Assembly: GCA_020248985.1 (NCBI GenBank)
Contig: JADCGL010000002.1
Location: forward strand, 23,023 to 87,022
Source of the DNA: Telmatospirillum sp.
Lineage (GTDB): Bacteria > Pseudomonadota > Alphaproteobacteria > CACIAM-22H2
Reading direction: 5' to 3'
Length of the DNA stretch: 64,000 bases
The translations under genes and the position numbers were made by a program. The notes beneath the pieces were generated by a model. The model worked only from the letters and a program-made list of their open reading frames with translations, was not told the origin of the DNA and did no database searches. This document shows positions 9,050-17,256 of the stretch, in pieces (positions within the stretch are counted from its first letter, which is position 1; each line of letters starts with the position of its first letter).

Positions 9050-10180
9050 ATGCGCGGCGGCTCGCGACGGCACGTGCGCACGATCGACGTGTGGCCGGGC
9101 TTCGTCGATGCGCTCGCCACCCTCGTCATCGCGGTCGTGTTCGTGATGATGGTGTTCGCGGTCTTCCAGTTCTATCTCAAAGACGTGATCGCCGGGCGCG
9201 ACGACCAGCTGGCGCGCGCCTCGGCCCAGCTTTCGGAACTCGCCGCCACGCTGGCCCTCGAACGGCGCCAAACGCAGGACATGCGCACGCGCTTCGAAAG
9301 CGTGATGGCCGAATTGCAGGCAAGCCTTGCCGAGCGCGACAAGCTCAAAGCCGACGCCGAAGCCGCCACGGCCCTCTCGGCCGAGCGCGCCAAAGCCCTC
9401 GAAGACGCCAACAAGACGATCGAAGCCGACCGCGCCAAGGTCGAGATGCAGCTGCGCGAGCTCGAAGCGCTCGCCTCGATGCGGCTCGAGATGGAACGGC
9501 GCTTGGCCGCCGCCGAAGAGGCCAACACGGCCGAAAAACGCGTTTCGAGCGAAGCGCAGGCGCAAGTGGCGCTGCTCAATCGCCAAACGGCCGAATTGCG
9601 CGAGCAATTGCGCCGCTTGGAAGCGATCCTTGCCGAGTCCGAACGCAAATCGGCCGAGGCGCAGGCGCAGATCGTCGATCTCGGACGGCGCTTAAACTTG
9701 GCGCTTGCGAGCCGCGTGGAAGAGCTCAGCCGCTACCGCTCCGAGTTTTTCGGCCGGCTGCGCCAAGCGCTCGGCGACCGCGCGGAAGTGCGCATCGTCG
9801 GCGACCGCTTCGTGTTCCAGTCCGAAGTGCTGTTCGCTTCGGGCGCTTCCACGATCGAGCTCGACGGCGGACGGCAATTGCAGCGCCTGGCCGAAGTGCT
9901 GCGCGAGACCACATCGCGCATTCCGAAGGAAATCGACTGGGTGCTTCAGGTGACGGGACACACCGACCGCCGCCCCATCGCCACGCGCGAATTTCCGTCG
10001 AACTGGGAATTGTCGTCCGCGCGCGCGATTTCGGTCGTGCGCTTCCTGATGGCCAACGGCCTGCCGCCCGAGCGGCTGCAGGCCGCGGGCATGGCCGAAT
10101 TCCAGCCCATCGACGAGCGCGACGACGAGGTCGGCTGGCGGCGCAACCGGCGCATCGAATTGCGACTCACCAATCGATGA
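9050..10180 (+). CDS. MotB-like peptidoglycan-binding subunit with long coiled coil (non-flagellar)
   Basis: This 376-residue protein has one transmembrane helix (about 16-45) carrying Asp20 in PGFVDALATLVIAVV, the position of the proton-accepting Asp of MotB-type subunits. A long heptad-like coiled coil rich in Ala, Glu, Arg and Lys covers about 50-220, and a C-terminal OmpA-like domain (about 245-372) contains VTGHTDRRP and RRNRRIELRL for peptidoglycan binding. The coiled coil is much longer than the plug/linker of flagellar MotB. It starts 7 bp after the MotA-like gene and overlaps the CAP gene by ATGA. Confidence 0.8.
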   Translation: MRGGSRRHVRTIDVWPGFVDALATLVIAVVFVMMVFAVFQFYLKDVIAGRDDQLARASAQLSELAATLALERRQTQDMRTRFESVMAELQASLAERDKLKADAEAATALSAERAKALEDANKTIEADRAKVEMQLRELEALASMRLEMERRLAAAEEANTAEKRVSSEAQAQVALLNRQTAELREQLRRLEAILAESERKSAEAQAQIVDLGRRLNLALASRVEELSRYRSEFFGRLRQALGDRAEVRIVGDRFVFQSEVLFASGASTIELDGGRQLQRLAEVLRETTSRIPKEIDWVLQVTGHTDRRPIATREFPSNWELSSARAISVVRFLMANGLPPERLQAAGMAEFQPIDERDDEVGWRRNRRIELRLTNR

Positions 10181-10608
10181 GCTGGCCGATGCGGCGGCGG
10201 CGTTTCTTGATCGCCGGGTTCTGTTTCCTCGGCACGACCGCCGCGGCCCAGACGCCCGCGTTCGACGCGGGCTTTGCCGAATTCCGCCGCGAACGCGGCC
10301 TGCAAGTCACGGTCCCCGATGCGCGCCTCGTGGCGGTCGCTTCCGCCATCGCGGCCGACAATGAAACACGCGGGCGCCTCGACCATCGCGACGGCCAGGG
10401 GCGCGACCTTGCCGAACGGGCCGCGGCCACGCGCACCGCGTGGCGCATCGTCGCCGAGAATCTCGCGGTGGGGGCGGCCAACGAAAGCGAAGCGCTCGAT
10501 CTGTGGATCGCTTCGCCGCCGCATCGCACCAATTTGGAGCTGCCCGCCATCACGCGGCACGGGCTGGCGCGCGTGAAGAGCTATTGGGCGCTCATCGTGG
10601 CGGGCTGA
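10177..10608 (+). CDS. CAP-domain (SCP/PR-1-like) secreted protein
   Basis: This 143-residue protein carries an N-terminal signal (RRRRFLIAGFCFLGTTAAAQ, with the arginine run before a hydrophobic stretch) followed by a short CAP domain. Recognisable CAP elements are the HRDGQGRDLAERA region, ENLAVG and WIASPPHRTNLEL, the last matching the family's SPPHRANL signature. CAP proteins are secreted and often act on the cell surface; several bind lipids. It shares ATGA with the MotB-like gene, so it belongs to the same operon. It is shorter than usual for CAP proteins (about 150-200 residues). Confidence 0.7.
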   Translation: MSWPMRRRRFLIAGFCFLGTTAAAQTPAFDAGFAEFRRERGLQVTVPDARLVAVASAIAADNETRGRLDHRDGQGRDLAERAAATRTAWRIVAENLAVGAANESEALDLWIASPPHRTNLELPAITRHGLARVKSYWALIVAG

Positions 10609-10613
10609 CGCGG

Positions 10614-11063
10614 ATGGCGCCCAGCTTCGTTTTCGCACAAGCCGCCGAGAGCGATTTCGAAACGCTCTTAGCCCTGCGCATTGCGGCCTTGCGCGACAGT
10701 CTTGACCGGCTCGGCCGCTTCGATCCCGTGCGTACGCGCGCGCGCTTCCGCGCGACGTTCGATCCCACCGCATTGCGCCTCGTGCGCGTAAACGGCGAAC
10801 TCGCCGGCTCCATCGCGCTCAGCCGCCGCGCCGACGCATTCGAGATCGAACATTTTTTCATCTGTCCCGCGCGGCAGAAAAACGGCCTCGGCAGTGCGGT
10901 GCTGGCCGCCATCCTCGCCGAGACCGACGCGGCGGGCGTCAAAGTGCGCTTGGGCGTGCTCAAAAAGAGCGATGCCGTACGCTTCTACGAACGCCACGGC
11001 TTCCGCCGCACGCACAGCGAAGAATGGGACGATTATTTCGAAAGGCGCCCCGGCGGCGTTTGA
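10614..11063 (+). CDS. GNAT-family N-acetyltransferase
   Basis: This 149-residue protein is a GNAT-fold acetyltransferase. The acetyl-CoA loop is RQKNGLGSAVLAAIL (R/Q-x-x-G-x-G/S), and the C-terminal part has the typical VRLGVLKKSDAVRFYERHGFR. Substrate is unknown. The start is the ATG at 10614, five bases after the CAP stop; longer in-frame extensions overlap the CAP gene. It is the last gene of the MotAB-like operon by position, but may be functionally unrelated. It ends next to the convergent lipoprotein gene. Confidence 0.83.
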   Translation: MAPSFVFAQAAESDFETLLALRIAALRDSLDRLGRFDPVRTRARFRATFDPTALRLVRVNGELAGSIALSRRADAFEIEHFFICPARQKNGLGSAVLAAILAETDAAGVKVRLGVLKKSDAVRFYERHGFRRTHSEEWDDYFERRPGGV

Positions 11064-11064
11064 G

Positions 11065-12138
11065 CTAGCAGCCGCCGGCCCCCGCCAGCACTTCGCGCAT
11101 GCACGCCGATCCGAGCATGCCGCGCAGGCTGCCGTCAGCACCGCGCACGATCCCGCTGCGCACGCCCGCCGGCGCGCCGCCGATATAAGCGGCCAGATAG
11201 CGCAGATGCGTGTCGAGCCGTTCGACGCGGTTGCGGCCCTGCGCCATCGCCTCGCAGCTGCGGTCGGTGCCCTCGATCTCGCGTTCGGCGCGCAGCAGCA
11301 GCATGTCGGACGCCGCATATTCGGCCGCCATGTCGCGCGCGATCTGGCCGGCGGCATAGGCGGGTGCGAGCACCGTGCCGTAGGGCCACAGCTGGTAGCC
11401 TGCACAGCGCTCGCGTTCGAACGGCGCGAGGGGTGCGTCGGCGCGCGGCGCGCGGCGGTCGTCGAAATAGAGATGGCTTTCGGGCGACAGCACCACAAAG
11501 CGCACGCGAACGCCCGCCGCCCGCGGCGCGGCAAGCCCCTTGGCGATCGCGGCGTAGAGCTGCACGAGGCGCGCGCTTGCGCCGTAGCCGACGAGTTGGA
11601 TTTCCTCGAGATCGGGATATTGCTGGCGGTCGGCCAGATACAGCAGAAGCGCATCGAGCACCGAGAAGGACGAGACCGGCACGCTTGCGTCGCGCAGCGT
11701 CACGGGCCGCGTCGAGCCGCCGATCATCCAATTGTCGACCGTCCAACGCGCGAAATCGGGGCCGAGCTGGTGGCGGTCGATGTCCTGCTGGGAGAGGAAC
11801 TGCGGCACCAGCAGCGCCGCGTCGCCGCCTTCGGCAAGCCGCGGGCCCAGCGACGTCTTCAGCGCGTCGTAGACCGCAAAGGCGTCGCGCGTCGGCGTCT
11901 GGATCGCGATCGTGGCGCGCTTGATGCCGGGATGCGCTTCGACGAGCTTCACGTTCGAATAAACCGGCAGCAGCGTGGTGAGCCCGCCCTCGACCGGAAC
12001 CGCGAAATCCTGGTCGGACAGAACTTCCGTCGGGCGCAGCACCTGGTTGCGCAGGCTCACCGTCGGGCTGCTGCTGCACGCGGCCAACACGGCGAACGTC
12101 GCTGCAGCCAACATGACGCGCAGGCAAACGGATTTCAT
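11065..12138 (-). CDS. Lipoprotein with alpha/beta-hydrolase-like fold lacking an obvious nucleophile
   Basis: This 357-residue protein has a lipobox at LAAC after a hydrophobic signal, so Cys21 would be lipidated. The body resembles the alpha/beta-hydrolase core: a strand IQLVGYGASARLVQLYAA sits where lipases carry GxSxG, followed by RVRFVVLSPESHLYFDD. The Ser of the elbow is replaced (YGAS), so a classic Ser nucleophile is not visible. Its start overlaps the stop of the upstream ABC gene (ATGA), suggesting that the two act together at the envelope. Residues near the C-terminus are Cys-containing (RSCEAM, SACMREV, AGGC). Confidence 0.6.
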   Translation of the reverse strand: MKSVCLRVMLAAATFAVLAACSSSPTVSLRNQVLRPTEVLSDQDFAVPVEGGLTTLLPVYSNVKLVEAHPGIKRATIAIQTPTRDAFAVYDALKTSLGPRLAEGGDAALLVPQFLSQQDIDRHQLGPDFARWTVDNWMIGGSTRPVTLRDASVPVSSFSVLDALLLYLADRQQYPDLEEIQLVGYGASARLVQLYAAIAKGLAAPRAAGVRVRFVVLSPESHLYFDDRRAPRADAPLAPFERERCAGYQLWPYGTVLAPAYAAGQIARDMAAEYAASDMLLLRAEREIEGTDRSCEAMAQGRNRVERLDTHLRYLAAYIGGAPAGVRSGIVRGADGSLRGMLGSACMREVLAGAGGC

Positions 12139-13961
12139 GGCGCCACCTTGCGATAGTTGGACGACGGATCGGCATCGACCGGACCCACATTGAACTGCAG
12201 GGCCGCAAGCCGCGCATAAAGCCCGCCTTCGGCCGCGAGGCGCGCATGCGGACCCTCGGCGACTTTGCGGCCGCGATCGAGCACGATGAGCCGGTCGGCG
12301 CGCACGACGGTTGCCAGACGGTGCGCGATCGCGACCACCGTGCGGCCCTGGCCGAGCTTTTCGAGGGCCGCCTGCACGTAGCGCTCGCTTTCGGCATCGA
12401 GCGCGCTCGTCGCCTCGTCGAGCAGCAGCAAGGCCGGATCGCGCACAAGCGCGCGCGCGATCGCAATGCGCTGGCGCTGGCCGCCCGAGAGGCGCACGCC
12501 GCGCTCGCCCAGATACGTGTTCCAGCCCTGCGGCAGGCGCTCGGCGAATTCGTCGACATAGGCCGCACGTGCGGCCGCCATCACGTCGGCGTCGCTCGCC
12601 CCGGCGCGGCCGTAGCGGATATTCTCGATCACGTCGGCCGCGAAAATCGTCGGTTCCTGCGACACGAGACCGATGCGCGCGCGCACCTCGGCGGGGTCGG
12701 CTTTGGCGAGATCCACGCCGTCGAGCCGCACCGTGCCGATCTGCGGATCGTAGAAACGCAGCAGCAATTGGAACACGCTGGTTTTGCCGGCCCCCGACGG
12801 ACCGACAAGCGCCACCGTCTCGCCTTCGCGCACCGCGAAGGAAAGGTCTTCGAGTGCGGCACGGTCGGGGGCGGACGGATAGCGGAACGTGACATTTTCG
12901 AACGAGGCCGCCCCGCCGCGGCCTGCAGGGAAGATCGCGGGCGCGGCCGGCGTCGCGATGTCGGGCCGGCTGTCGAGCAGTTCGAACAGACGTTCGGAGG
13001 CACCGGCCGCACGCTGCATGTCGGCCATGAATTCCGAAATGGCGCCGAAGGCGCTCGCAACGACGATGGCGTAGAACACGAAGGCGCTGAGCTGGCCCAC
13101 CGTGATCTCGCCCTTGAGCGCGCCGTGCCCGCCGATCCACAGAACGAAGCCGACAGCGCCGAACACGAGCAGCATCACGAGCCCGATCATGGCCGAGCGC
13201 GCGGCCGCCCGGCGCGCATTGGCGCCGAAGGCTTCTTCGACGCGCGCATCGAACTTGTCGCCGTCGGCCTGCTCGCGGTTGAAAGCCTGCACCGTACGGA
13301 TCGCGTTCAGCGTTTCGTCGATGTCCGCACCCACATCGCCGAGCCGGTCCTGGCTTTCGCGGCTCAAGGCGCGCACGCGGCGGCCGAAGAAGATGATCGG
13401 GGCGACGACGAGCGGCACCACCAAAAGCGCCATCATCGTGAGCTGCGGCGAGGTGATCGCCATCATCGCAATGCCGCCCACCAGCAGCAGCACGTTGCGC
13501 AAGGCCATCGACGCGGTCGAACCGACGATCGTCTGGATCGCGGTCGTGTCGGCCGTCAGGCGCGAGACGACTTCGCCCGTGCGCGTGGCCTCGTAGAAGG
13601 CCGGCGACAGGCGCAGCGTGCTGGCGAACACGGCTTTGCGCAGATCGGCCGTCACGCGCTCGCCAAGCCACGTCACGAGATAGGAGCGCGCGTAGGTCGC
13701 CCCTGCGAGCAGCAGCACGAAGCCGACAAGCCCGCCCAACGCGGCATCGAGCAACGAGGCGTCGCCGCTCGCGAACCCGGCATCGATGAGCCAGCGCAAC
13801 GCGCTGCCGAGTCCGAGCACGGAACCCGCAGCAAGCGTGAGTGCCACGGCCGCAGCGGCCATGCGCAGGCGATAGGGGCGCAGGAAACCGCCGAGCCGCA
13901 GCAGAATGCGGAAATTGCGGCTGACGGGGCGCGGGGCAGTGGAGGAGCGGGGATCGGCCAT
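12135..13961 (-). CDS. ABC-type exporter, fused membrane and ATPase domains (MsbA/BmrA-like)
   Basis: This 608-residue half-transporter has six transmembrane helices in about 20-315, then an ATPase domain with Walker [10 protein letters not shown], signature LSGGQRQRI and Walker [16 protein letters not shown]. It should work as a homodimer exporting lipids, peptides or drugs; the substrate is unknown. The start at 13961 (MADPRSS) is preferred because the upstream 17 codons overlap the cyaY side and carry no motif. It overlaps the downstream lipoprotein gene by ATGA. Similar exporters in Alphaproteobacteria are annotated as multidrug or lipid A exporters, but evidence for lipid A is absent here. 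Confidence 0.88.
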   Translation of the reverse strand: MADPRSSTAPRPVSRNFRILLRLGGFLRPYRLRMAAAAVALTLAAGSVLGLGSALRWLIDAGFASGDASLLDAALGGLVGFVLLLAGATYARSYLVTWLGERVTADLRKAVFASTLRLSPAFYEATRTGEVVSRLTADTTAIQTIVGSTASMALRNVLLLVGGIAMMAITSPQLTMMALLVVPLVVAPIIFFGRRVRALSRESQDRLGDVGADIDETLNAIRTVQAFNREQADGDKFDARVEEAFGANARRAAARSAMIGLVMLLVFGAVGFVLWIGGHGALKGEITVGQLSAFVFYAIVVASAFGAISEFMADMQRAAGASERLFELLDSRPDIATPAAPAIFPAGRGGAASFENVTFRYPSAPDRAALEDLSFAVREGETVALVGPSGAGKTSVFQLLLRFYDPQIGTVRLDGVDLAKADPAEVRARIGLVSQEPTIFAADVIENIRYGRAGASDADVMAAARAAYVDEFAERLPQGWNTYLGERGVRLSGGQRQRIAIARALVRDPALLLLDEATSALDAESERYVQAALEKLGQGRTVVAIAHRLATVVRADRLIVLDRGRKVAEGPHARLAAEGGLYARLAALQFNVGPVDADPSSNYRKVAP

Positions 13962-13974
13962 CGGATGCGCCACT

Positions 13975-14304
13975 CTAGCCCAAGGCCACCGAATGTCCGA
14001 CGCATTCGGCAAGGTCGGCGCTGATTTGCGCGTCGAGCGTTTGCGCGCCGCGCGTCGAGCGCCATGCGTCGGTGCCCGAATCGTAGGTGTAGTGCGAGGC
14101 GCCCGACACTGGCGACGACAGCCAGATCTGGCGCGTGGGCTGATGCTTGTTGGCGATGAAAGTGCGCCCGTCGGCGAGTTCGACGGTCAGAATGCCGTGC
14201 GCCAGATCGATGTCCGGATCGTCGGCATCGAGGGCGGCTTCGAGATTTTGCGCGAGCCGCACCAAGGTCCGGTCGGCCACAAGGGCGAATTCGCTGTCGT
14301 CCAT
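13975..14304 (-). CDS. cyaY: Iron-sulfur assembly protein CyaY (bacterial frataxin)
   Basis: This 109-residue protein matches the frataxin family in length (about 105-110). The N-terminal helix is acidic ([37 protein letters not shown]), matching the iron-binding ridge, and the conserved sheet reads [17 protein letters not shown], the family signature. CyaY binds iron and regulates IscS-dependent Fe-S cluster assembly. It is divergent from rpmE and ends 13 bp before the ABC exporter start, so the three genes on this strand may be co-transcribed. Confidence 0.88.
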   Translation of the reverse strand: MDDSEFALVADRTLVRLAQNLEAALDADDPDIDLAHGILTVELADGRTFIANKHQPTRQIWLSSPVSGASHYTYDSGTDAWRSTRGAQTLDAQISADLAECVGHSVALG

Positions 14305-14415
14305 GCGCGCGTGCTGTCCCCCGAAAAAGCTCAATTCGACCCGCGAATTAGCATGGCTCCCGCAAAAGGTCGAGAGGGGCTTGGGCAGGTCGTTTTGCGG
14401 TCCTTCTGCGTTGCC

Positions 14416-14444
14416 TTGCAAGCGGGCGGACAAGCCTGTATAAG
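14416..14444 (+). promoter_or_regulatory. Sigma70-type promoter for rpmE
   Basis: The -35 element TTGCAA (14416-14421) and the -10 element TATAAG (14439-14444) are separated by 17 bp. The predicted transcript starts near 14451, leaving a leader of about 60 nt before rpmE. This is one of the best promoter matches in the window. Confidence 0.6.
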
Positions 14445-14511
14445 CGCGCGTCTTGAAACGGGGTGCCCTTTGGCGGCCCCGGTCCTGTTTGGGGAAATCC
14501 CGGAGCGTTCC

Positions 14512-14862
14512 ATGAAGGCCAATGTCCATCCTGACTACCATGAAATCAACGTCGTGATGACCGACGGCACGAGCTTCAAAACGCGCTCGACGATGGGCAA
14601 GGCCGGCGACACGCTGCGTTTGGACATCGACCCCAAGACGCATCCGGCCTGGACCGGCCAGCAGCGCATGATGGACACGGGCGGCCAGGTCGCCAAGTTC
14701 AACAAGCGCTTTGCCGGCATGGGCATGAAGGCCGGCCCCTCGGGTCCGTCGCCGACCGGCAAGGCCACGGCCGCCCCGGCAGCCCCGAAGGCTGCGGCAG
14801 CCGCCCCGGCCGCGAAGGCCGCGGCACCCGCCGCCAAGAAGGCGCCCGCCGCGAAGAAATAA
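14512..14862 (+). CDS. rpmE: 50S ribosomal protein L31 with Ala/Lys-rich C-terminal extension
   Basis: This 116-residue protein begins [19 protein letters not shown] and contains the L31 core to about residue 70 ([26 protein letters not shown]). No zinc-ligand Cys pair is present, so it belongs to the zinc-free class. Standard L31 is about 70-85 residues; here an extra tail of about 35 residues (from [19 protein letters not shown] on) is Ala/Pro/Lys-rich and probably disordered. A promoter at 14416 and a strong terminator at 14892 make it a single-gene transcript. Confidence 0.93.
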   Translation: MKANVHPDYHEINVVMTDGTSFKTRSTMGKAGDTLRLDIDPKTHPAWTGQQRMMDTGGQVAKFNKRFAGMGMKAGPSGPSPTGKATAAPAAPKAAAAAPAAKAAAPAAKKAPAAKK

Positions 14863-14891
14863 GCCGCCGCGCGAAATTCCCGCGACGGCAG

Positions 14892-14922
14892 AAACGGGCG
14901 CCCGCAACGGCGCCCGTTTTCG
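14892..14922 (+). terminator. Intrinsic terminator of rpmE
   Basis: AAACGGGCGCC (14892-14902) pairs perfectly with GGCGCCCGTTT (14909-14919) around a 6-nt loop and is followed by a T-rich stretch. The 11-bp stem lies 30 bp after the rpmE stop. Confidence 0.88.
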
Positions 14923-14950
14923 TTTGGCGACGGCCGAATGCCGCAAGCGC

Positions 14951-15862
14951 CTAAGCGCGATAGCTGCTCAGCAGCGGATCGAGCCGGAATTCGGCGCCCA
15001 AGAATTCGACCATCGCGCGCACCTTGTGCGGCACGAAACGGCGCGACGGATAGACGGCGTTGATCGGCAAACGCGCGGGCTCGTAGTCGGCCAGCACCGT
15101 TTGCAGCCGGGCGCGTTCGGTCTCGTCCGCCAGCAACCACACGGGTACCACGCCAATTCCGAGCCCGGCCAGGATCGCTTCGCGCACGGCTTCCGAATTG
15201 TTGGCGCGGAAGCGGCCGTCGACCTCGACCTCGTAGGGGCCGCCGGGCCCGCCGAAATGCCAGCGCGTGCCGGTCGCCAGGCGCGTATAGACGATGCAAT
15301 CGTGTGCGGCCAAATCGCGCGGCGTTTGCGGCGTGCTGCGCTGGGCAAGATAGTCGGGTGCCGCCAGCGCCACGCGCCGCGTTTCGCCGATGCGCTGCGC
15401 GATCAGATCCGGCGATTTGACCTCGCCCACGCGGATCGACAGATCGATCCCATCCTCGACAAGATCGACGAACTGGTCGGAGAGCACGAGATCGAGTTTG
15501 ACGTCGGGATGGCGGCGCATGAAGCGCCCCAGGCGCGGCACCACATGCAGCCGCCCGAACGCAACTGGACACGCCAAGCGCAGAATGCCGACCACGCCCG
15601 CATTGCTCTTGGCGACCGAGGCTTCGGCCTCGGCCAATGTTTCGAGCACGCGGCGGGCTTGGGCATAGAACTCCACGCCGGCCTCGGTCGGCGTCAAAGC
15701 GCGCGTGCTGCGCGCGAACAGCCTTGCGCCCAGCCGCGCTTCGAGAGCCGCGATCTGCCGCGAGATCGTCGGCTGGCTTGTGCGCGCCTCGCGCGCCGGA
15801 ATCGAAAAACTCTTGGTTTCAAAGACTCTTACGAAGCTTTTGAGCGGTTCGATTATGTCCAT
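14951..15862 (-). CDS. LysR-family transcriptional regulator
   Basis: This 303-residue regulator has an N-terminal winged helix-turn-helix (about 1-60, with SIPAREARTSQPTISRQIAALEARLGARLFARS) and a LysR effector-binding domain (about 90-300). It is divergent from the AhpD-like/peroxiredoxin/EamA operon with 126 bp between, so it probably controls that operon and itself. A dyad fitting the LysR T-N11-A rule lies 14 bp upstream of its start codon. The effector is unknown; the neighbours suggest oxidative or electrophile stress. Confidence 0.9.
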   Translation of the reverse strand: MDIIEPLKSFVRVFETKSFSIPAREARTSQPTISRQIAALEARLGARLFARSTRALTPTEAGVEFYAQARRVLETLAEAEASVAKSNAGVVGILRLACPVAFGRLHVVPRLGRFMRRHPDVKLDLVLSDQFVDLVEDGIDLSIRVGEVKSPDLIAQRIGETRRVALAAPDYLAQRSTPQTPRDLAAHDCIVYTRLATGTRWHFGGPGGPYEVEVDGRFRANNSEAVREAILAGLGIGVVPVWLLADETERARLQTVLADYEPARLPINAVYPSRRFVPHKVRAMVEFLGAEFRLDPLLSSYRA

Positions 15863-15875
15863 GACACTCTCATTT

Positions 15876-15890
15876 ATACATAAAACGTAT
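15876..15890. promoter_or_regulatory. LysR-type operator candidate (ATAC-N7-GTAT)
   Basis: ATAC (15876-15879) and GTAT (15887-15890) form a dyad with 7 bp between, containing a T-N11-A motif. It sits in a locally AT-rich divergent promoter region (15863-15950), unlike the surrounding GC-rich DNA. This is the most likely binding site for the LysR protein encoded at 14951-15862. Confidence 0.5.
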
Positions 15891-15988
15891 CATATTTATC
15901 AAAACTGGCCATGTTCTCAATGTAATTCGTATGGGCGATTGTTTGTGCACCGAAGCAGCCCGCTTCGCCCCACAAACAGGAGGATCCC

Positions 15989-16558
15989 ATGACCGACTTC
16001 ACGCTGCACACCGCCCAGACCGCCCTGCCCGAAGCCGCCGCCAAATTGGCGCAGATCGAAAAGGCCTGGCAGTTCGTGCCGAACCTGCACCGCATCCTCG
16101 CCGAGAGCCCCGAAACGCTCGAAGGCTATGACGCGCTGTTCGGGCTCGTCGGCAAAACGACGCTGACGCCGGCCGAGCAGCAGGTCGTGTTCCTGACTGT
16201 CAACTACGAGAACGAATGCGAGTACTGCATGGCCGGCCACTCGGTGCTGGCCAAGATGGCCAAAGTGCCGGCCGACGCGATCGCAGCCTTGCGCGAAAAC
16301 ACGAAGCTCGCCGATGCGCGCTTCGAAGCGCTGCACGCGTTCGCCCAGGCTGTCGTGCGCCAGCGCGGCCGGGTCGGCGACGCGGCGGTGGCCGCGTTCC
16401 TTGCCGCCGGCTTCACCAAGCGCAACGTGCTCGAAGTGGTGCTCGTCGTCGCGACCAAGACGATCTCCAACTACGTGAACCACATCGCGCACACGCCCAA
16501 CGACGCGTTCATGGCCGATACGGCCTGGACCGCCCCGTCGCGCCGTGCGGCCGCCTGA
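15989..16558 (+). CDS. Carboxymuconolactone decarboxylase/AhpD-like protein
   Basis: This 189-residue all-helical protein carries the AhpD redox motif in NECEYCMAGHSVLAK (CxxC followed by His), so it probably acts as a thiol-based peroxidase or a reductant for peroxiredoxin. Typical family elements are EAAAKLAQIEKAWQFVPNLHR and the C-terminal EVVLVVATKTISNYVNHIAH. A GGAGG motif precedes the ATG. It is directly followed by a peroxiredoxin gene (25 bp), which fits the AhpC/AhpD pairing. Confidence 0.85.
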   Translation: MTDFTLHTAQTALPEAAAKLAQIEKAWQFVPNLHRILAESPETLEGYDALFGLVGKTTLTPAEQQVVFLTVNYENECEYCMAGHSVLAKMAKVPADAIAALRENTKLADARFEALHAFAQAVVRQRGRVGDAAVAAFLAAGFTKRNVLEVVLVVATKTISNYVNHIAHTPNDAFMADTAWTAPSRRAAA

Positions 16559-16583
16559 TCGTAAAAACCCGAGGAGAAACGCC

Positions 16584-17246
16584 ATGGAAAATCTCGCGAC
16601 CCAGCTCGACGGTTTCCGCACCGCCTGGATCGACCGCGTCGGCAGCGCGATCGCCGGCACGATCGCCGCCGACATCGAAACCTTGCGCGGCTCGGGCATC
16701 GTCGCCAAGGCGCGCACCGAAGGTGCGGCCTTCCCGCAGCTCGCCTTGCCCGACCAGCTCGGCCGCCCGGTCGATCTCGGCATGCTTGCCGACGAACGCC
16801 CGCTCGTGATCGTGTTCTATCGCGGCGGCTGGTGCCCCTACTGCAATCTCGAGCTGCGCGCCTACCAGCAGAAGCTCGCCGAGATCCATGCGGCCGGGGC
16901 GCGCCTTGTGGCCGTAACGCCCGAAACGCCGGACAACGCGCTCAGCACGGTCGAAAAGAACGATCTCGATTTCGACGTGCTGTCGGACGTCCAAGGTGCG
17001 CTTGCTGACGCACTCGGCATCCGCTTCCGCCTGTCGCCCGAGATCGAAGCGCTCTACCGCAAATTCGGCCACGATCTGCCGACACACAATGGCGACGGCG
17101 AATGGAGCCTGCCGATCCCGGCGACTTATGTGGTCGAGCGCGGCGGACGCATCGCCTACGTGCATGTCGATCCCGACTATCGCAAGCGCGCCGAACCGGC
17201 TGCGGTGCTTGCGGCGCTGGCCCACCTTGCCCAGCCGGCACTATAG
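16584..17246 (+). CDS. Peroxiredoxin (AhpC/TSA family)
   Basis: This 220-residue thioredoxin-fold peroxidase has the active site FYRGGWCPYCNLELRAYQ, with the first Cys as peroxidatic residue and a nearby second Cys (CPYC). The N-terminal 60 residues are an additional helical region. The ATG at 16584 is used because GAGGAG lies 8 bp upstream; the in-frame ATG 13 codons earlier overlaps the previous gene. It lies in the operon of the AhpD-like protein and an EamA transporter under a LysR regulator, so it likely detoxifies peroxides. Confidence 0.88.
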   Translation: MENLATQLDGFRTAWIDRVGSAIAGTIAADIETLRGSGIVAKARTEGAAFPQLALPDQLGRPVDLGMLADERPLVIVFYRGGWCPYCNLELRAYQQKLAEIHAAGARLVAVTPETPDNALSTVEKNDLDFDVLSDVQGALADALGIRFRLSPEIEALYRKFGHDLPTHNGDGEWSLPIPATYVVERGGRIAYVHVDPDYRKRAEPAAVLAALAHLAQPAL

Positions 17247-17256
17247 GGAGGGCGCC

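Noticed and set aside
7882..10180. Zorya phage-defence system (ZorA/ZorB-like pair)
   Set aside because: Only the two stator-like genes are present. No ZorC, ZorD helicase or ZorE nuclease follows; the downstream genes are a CAP-domain protein and GNAT. The coiled coil is in the MotB-like rather than the MotA-like subunit.
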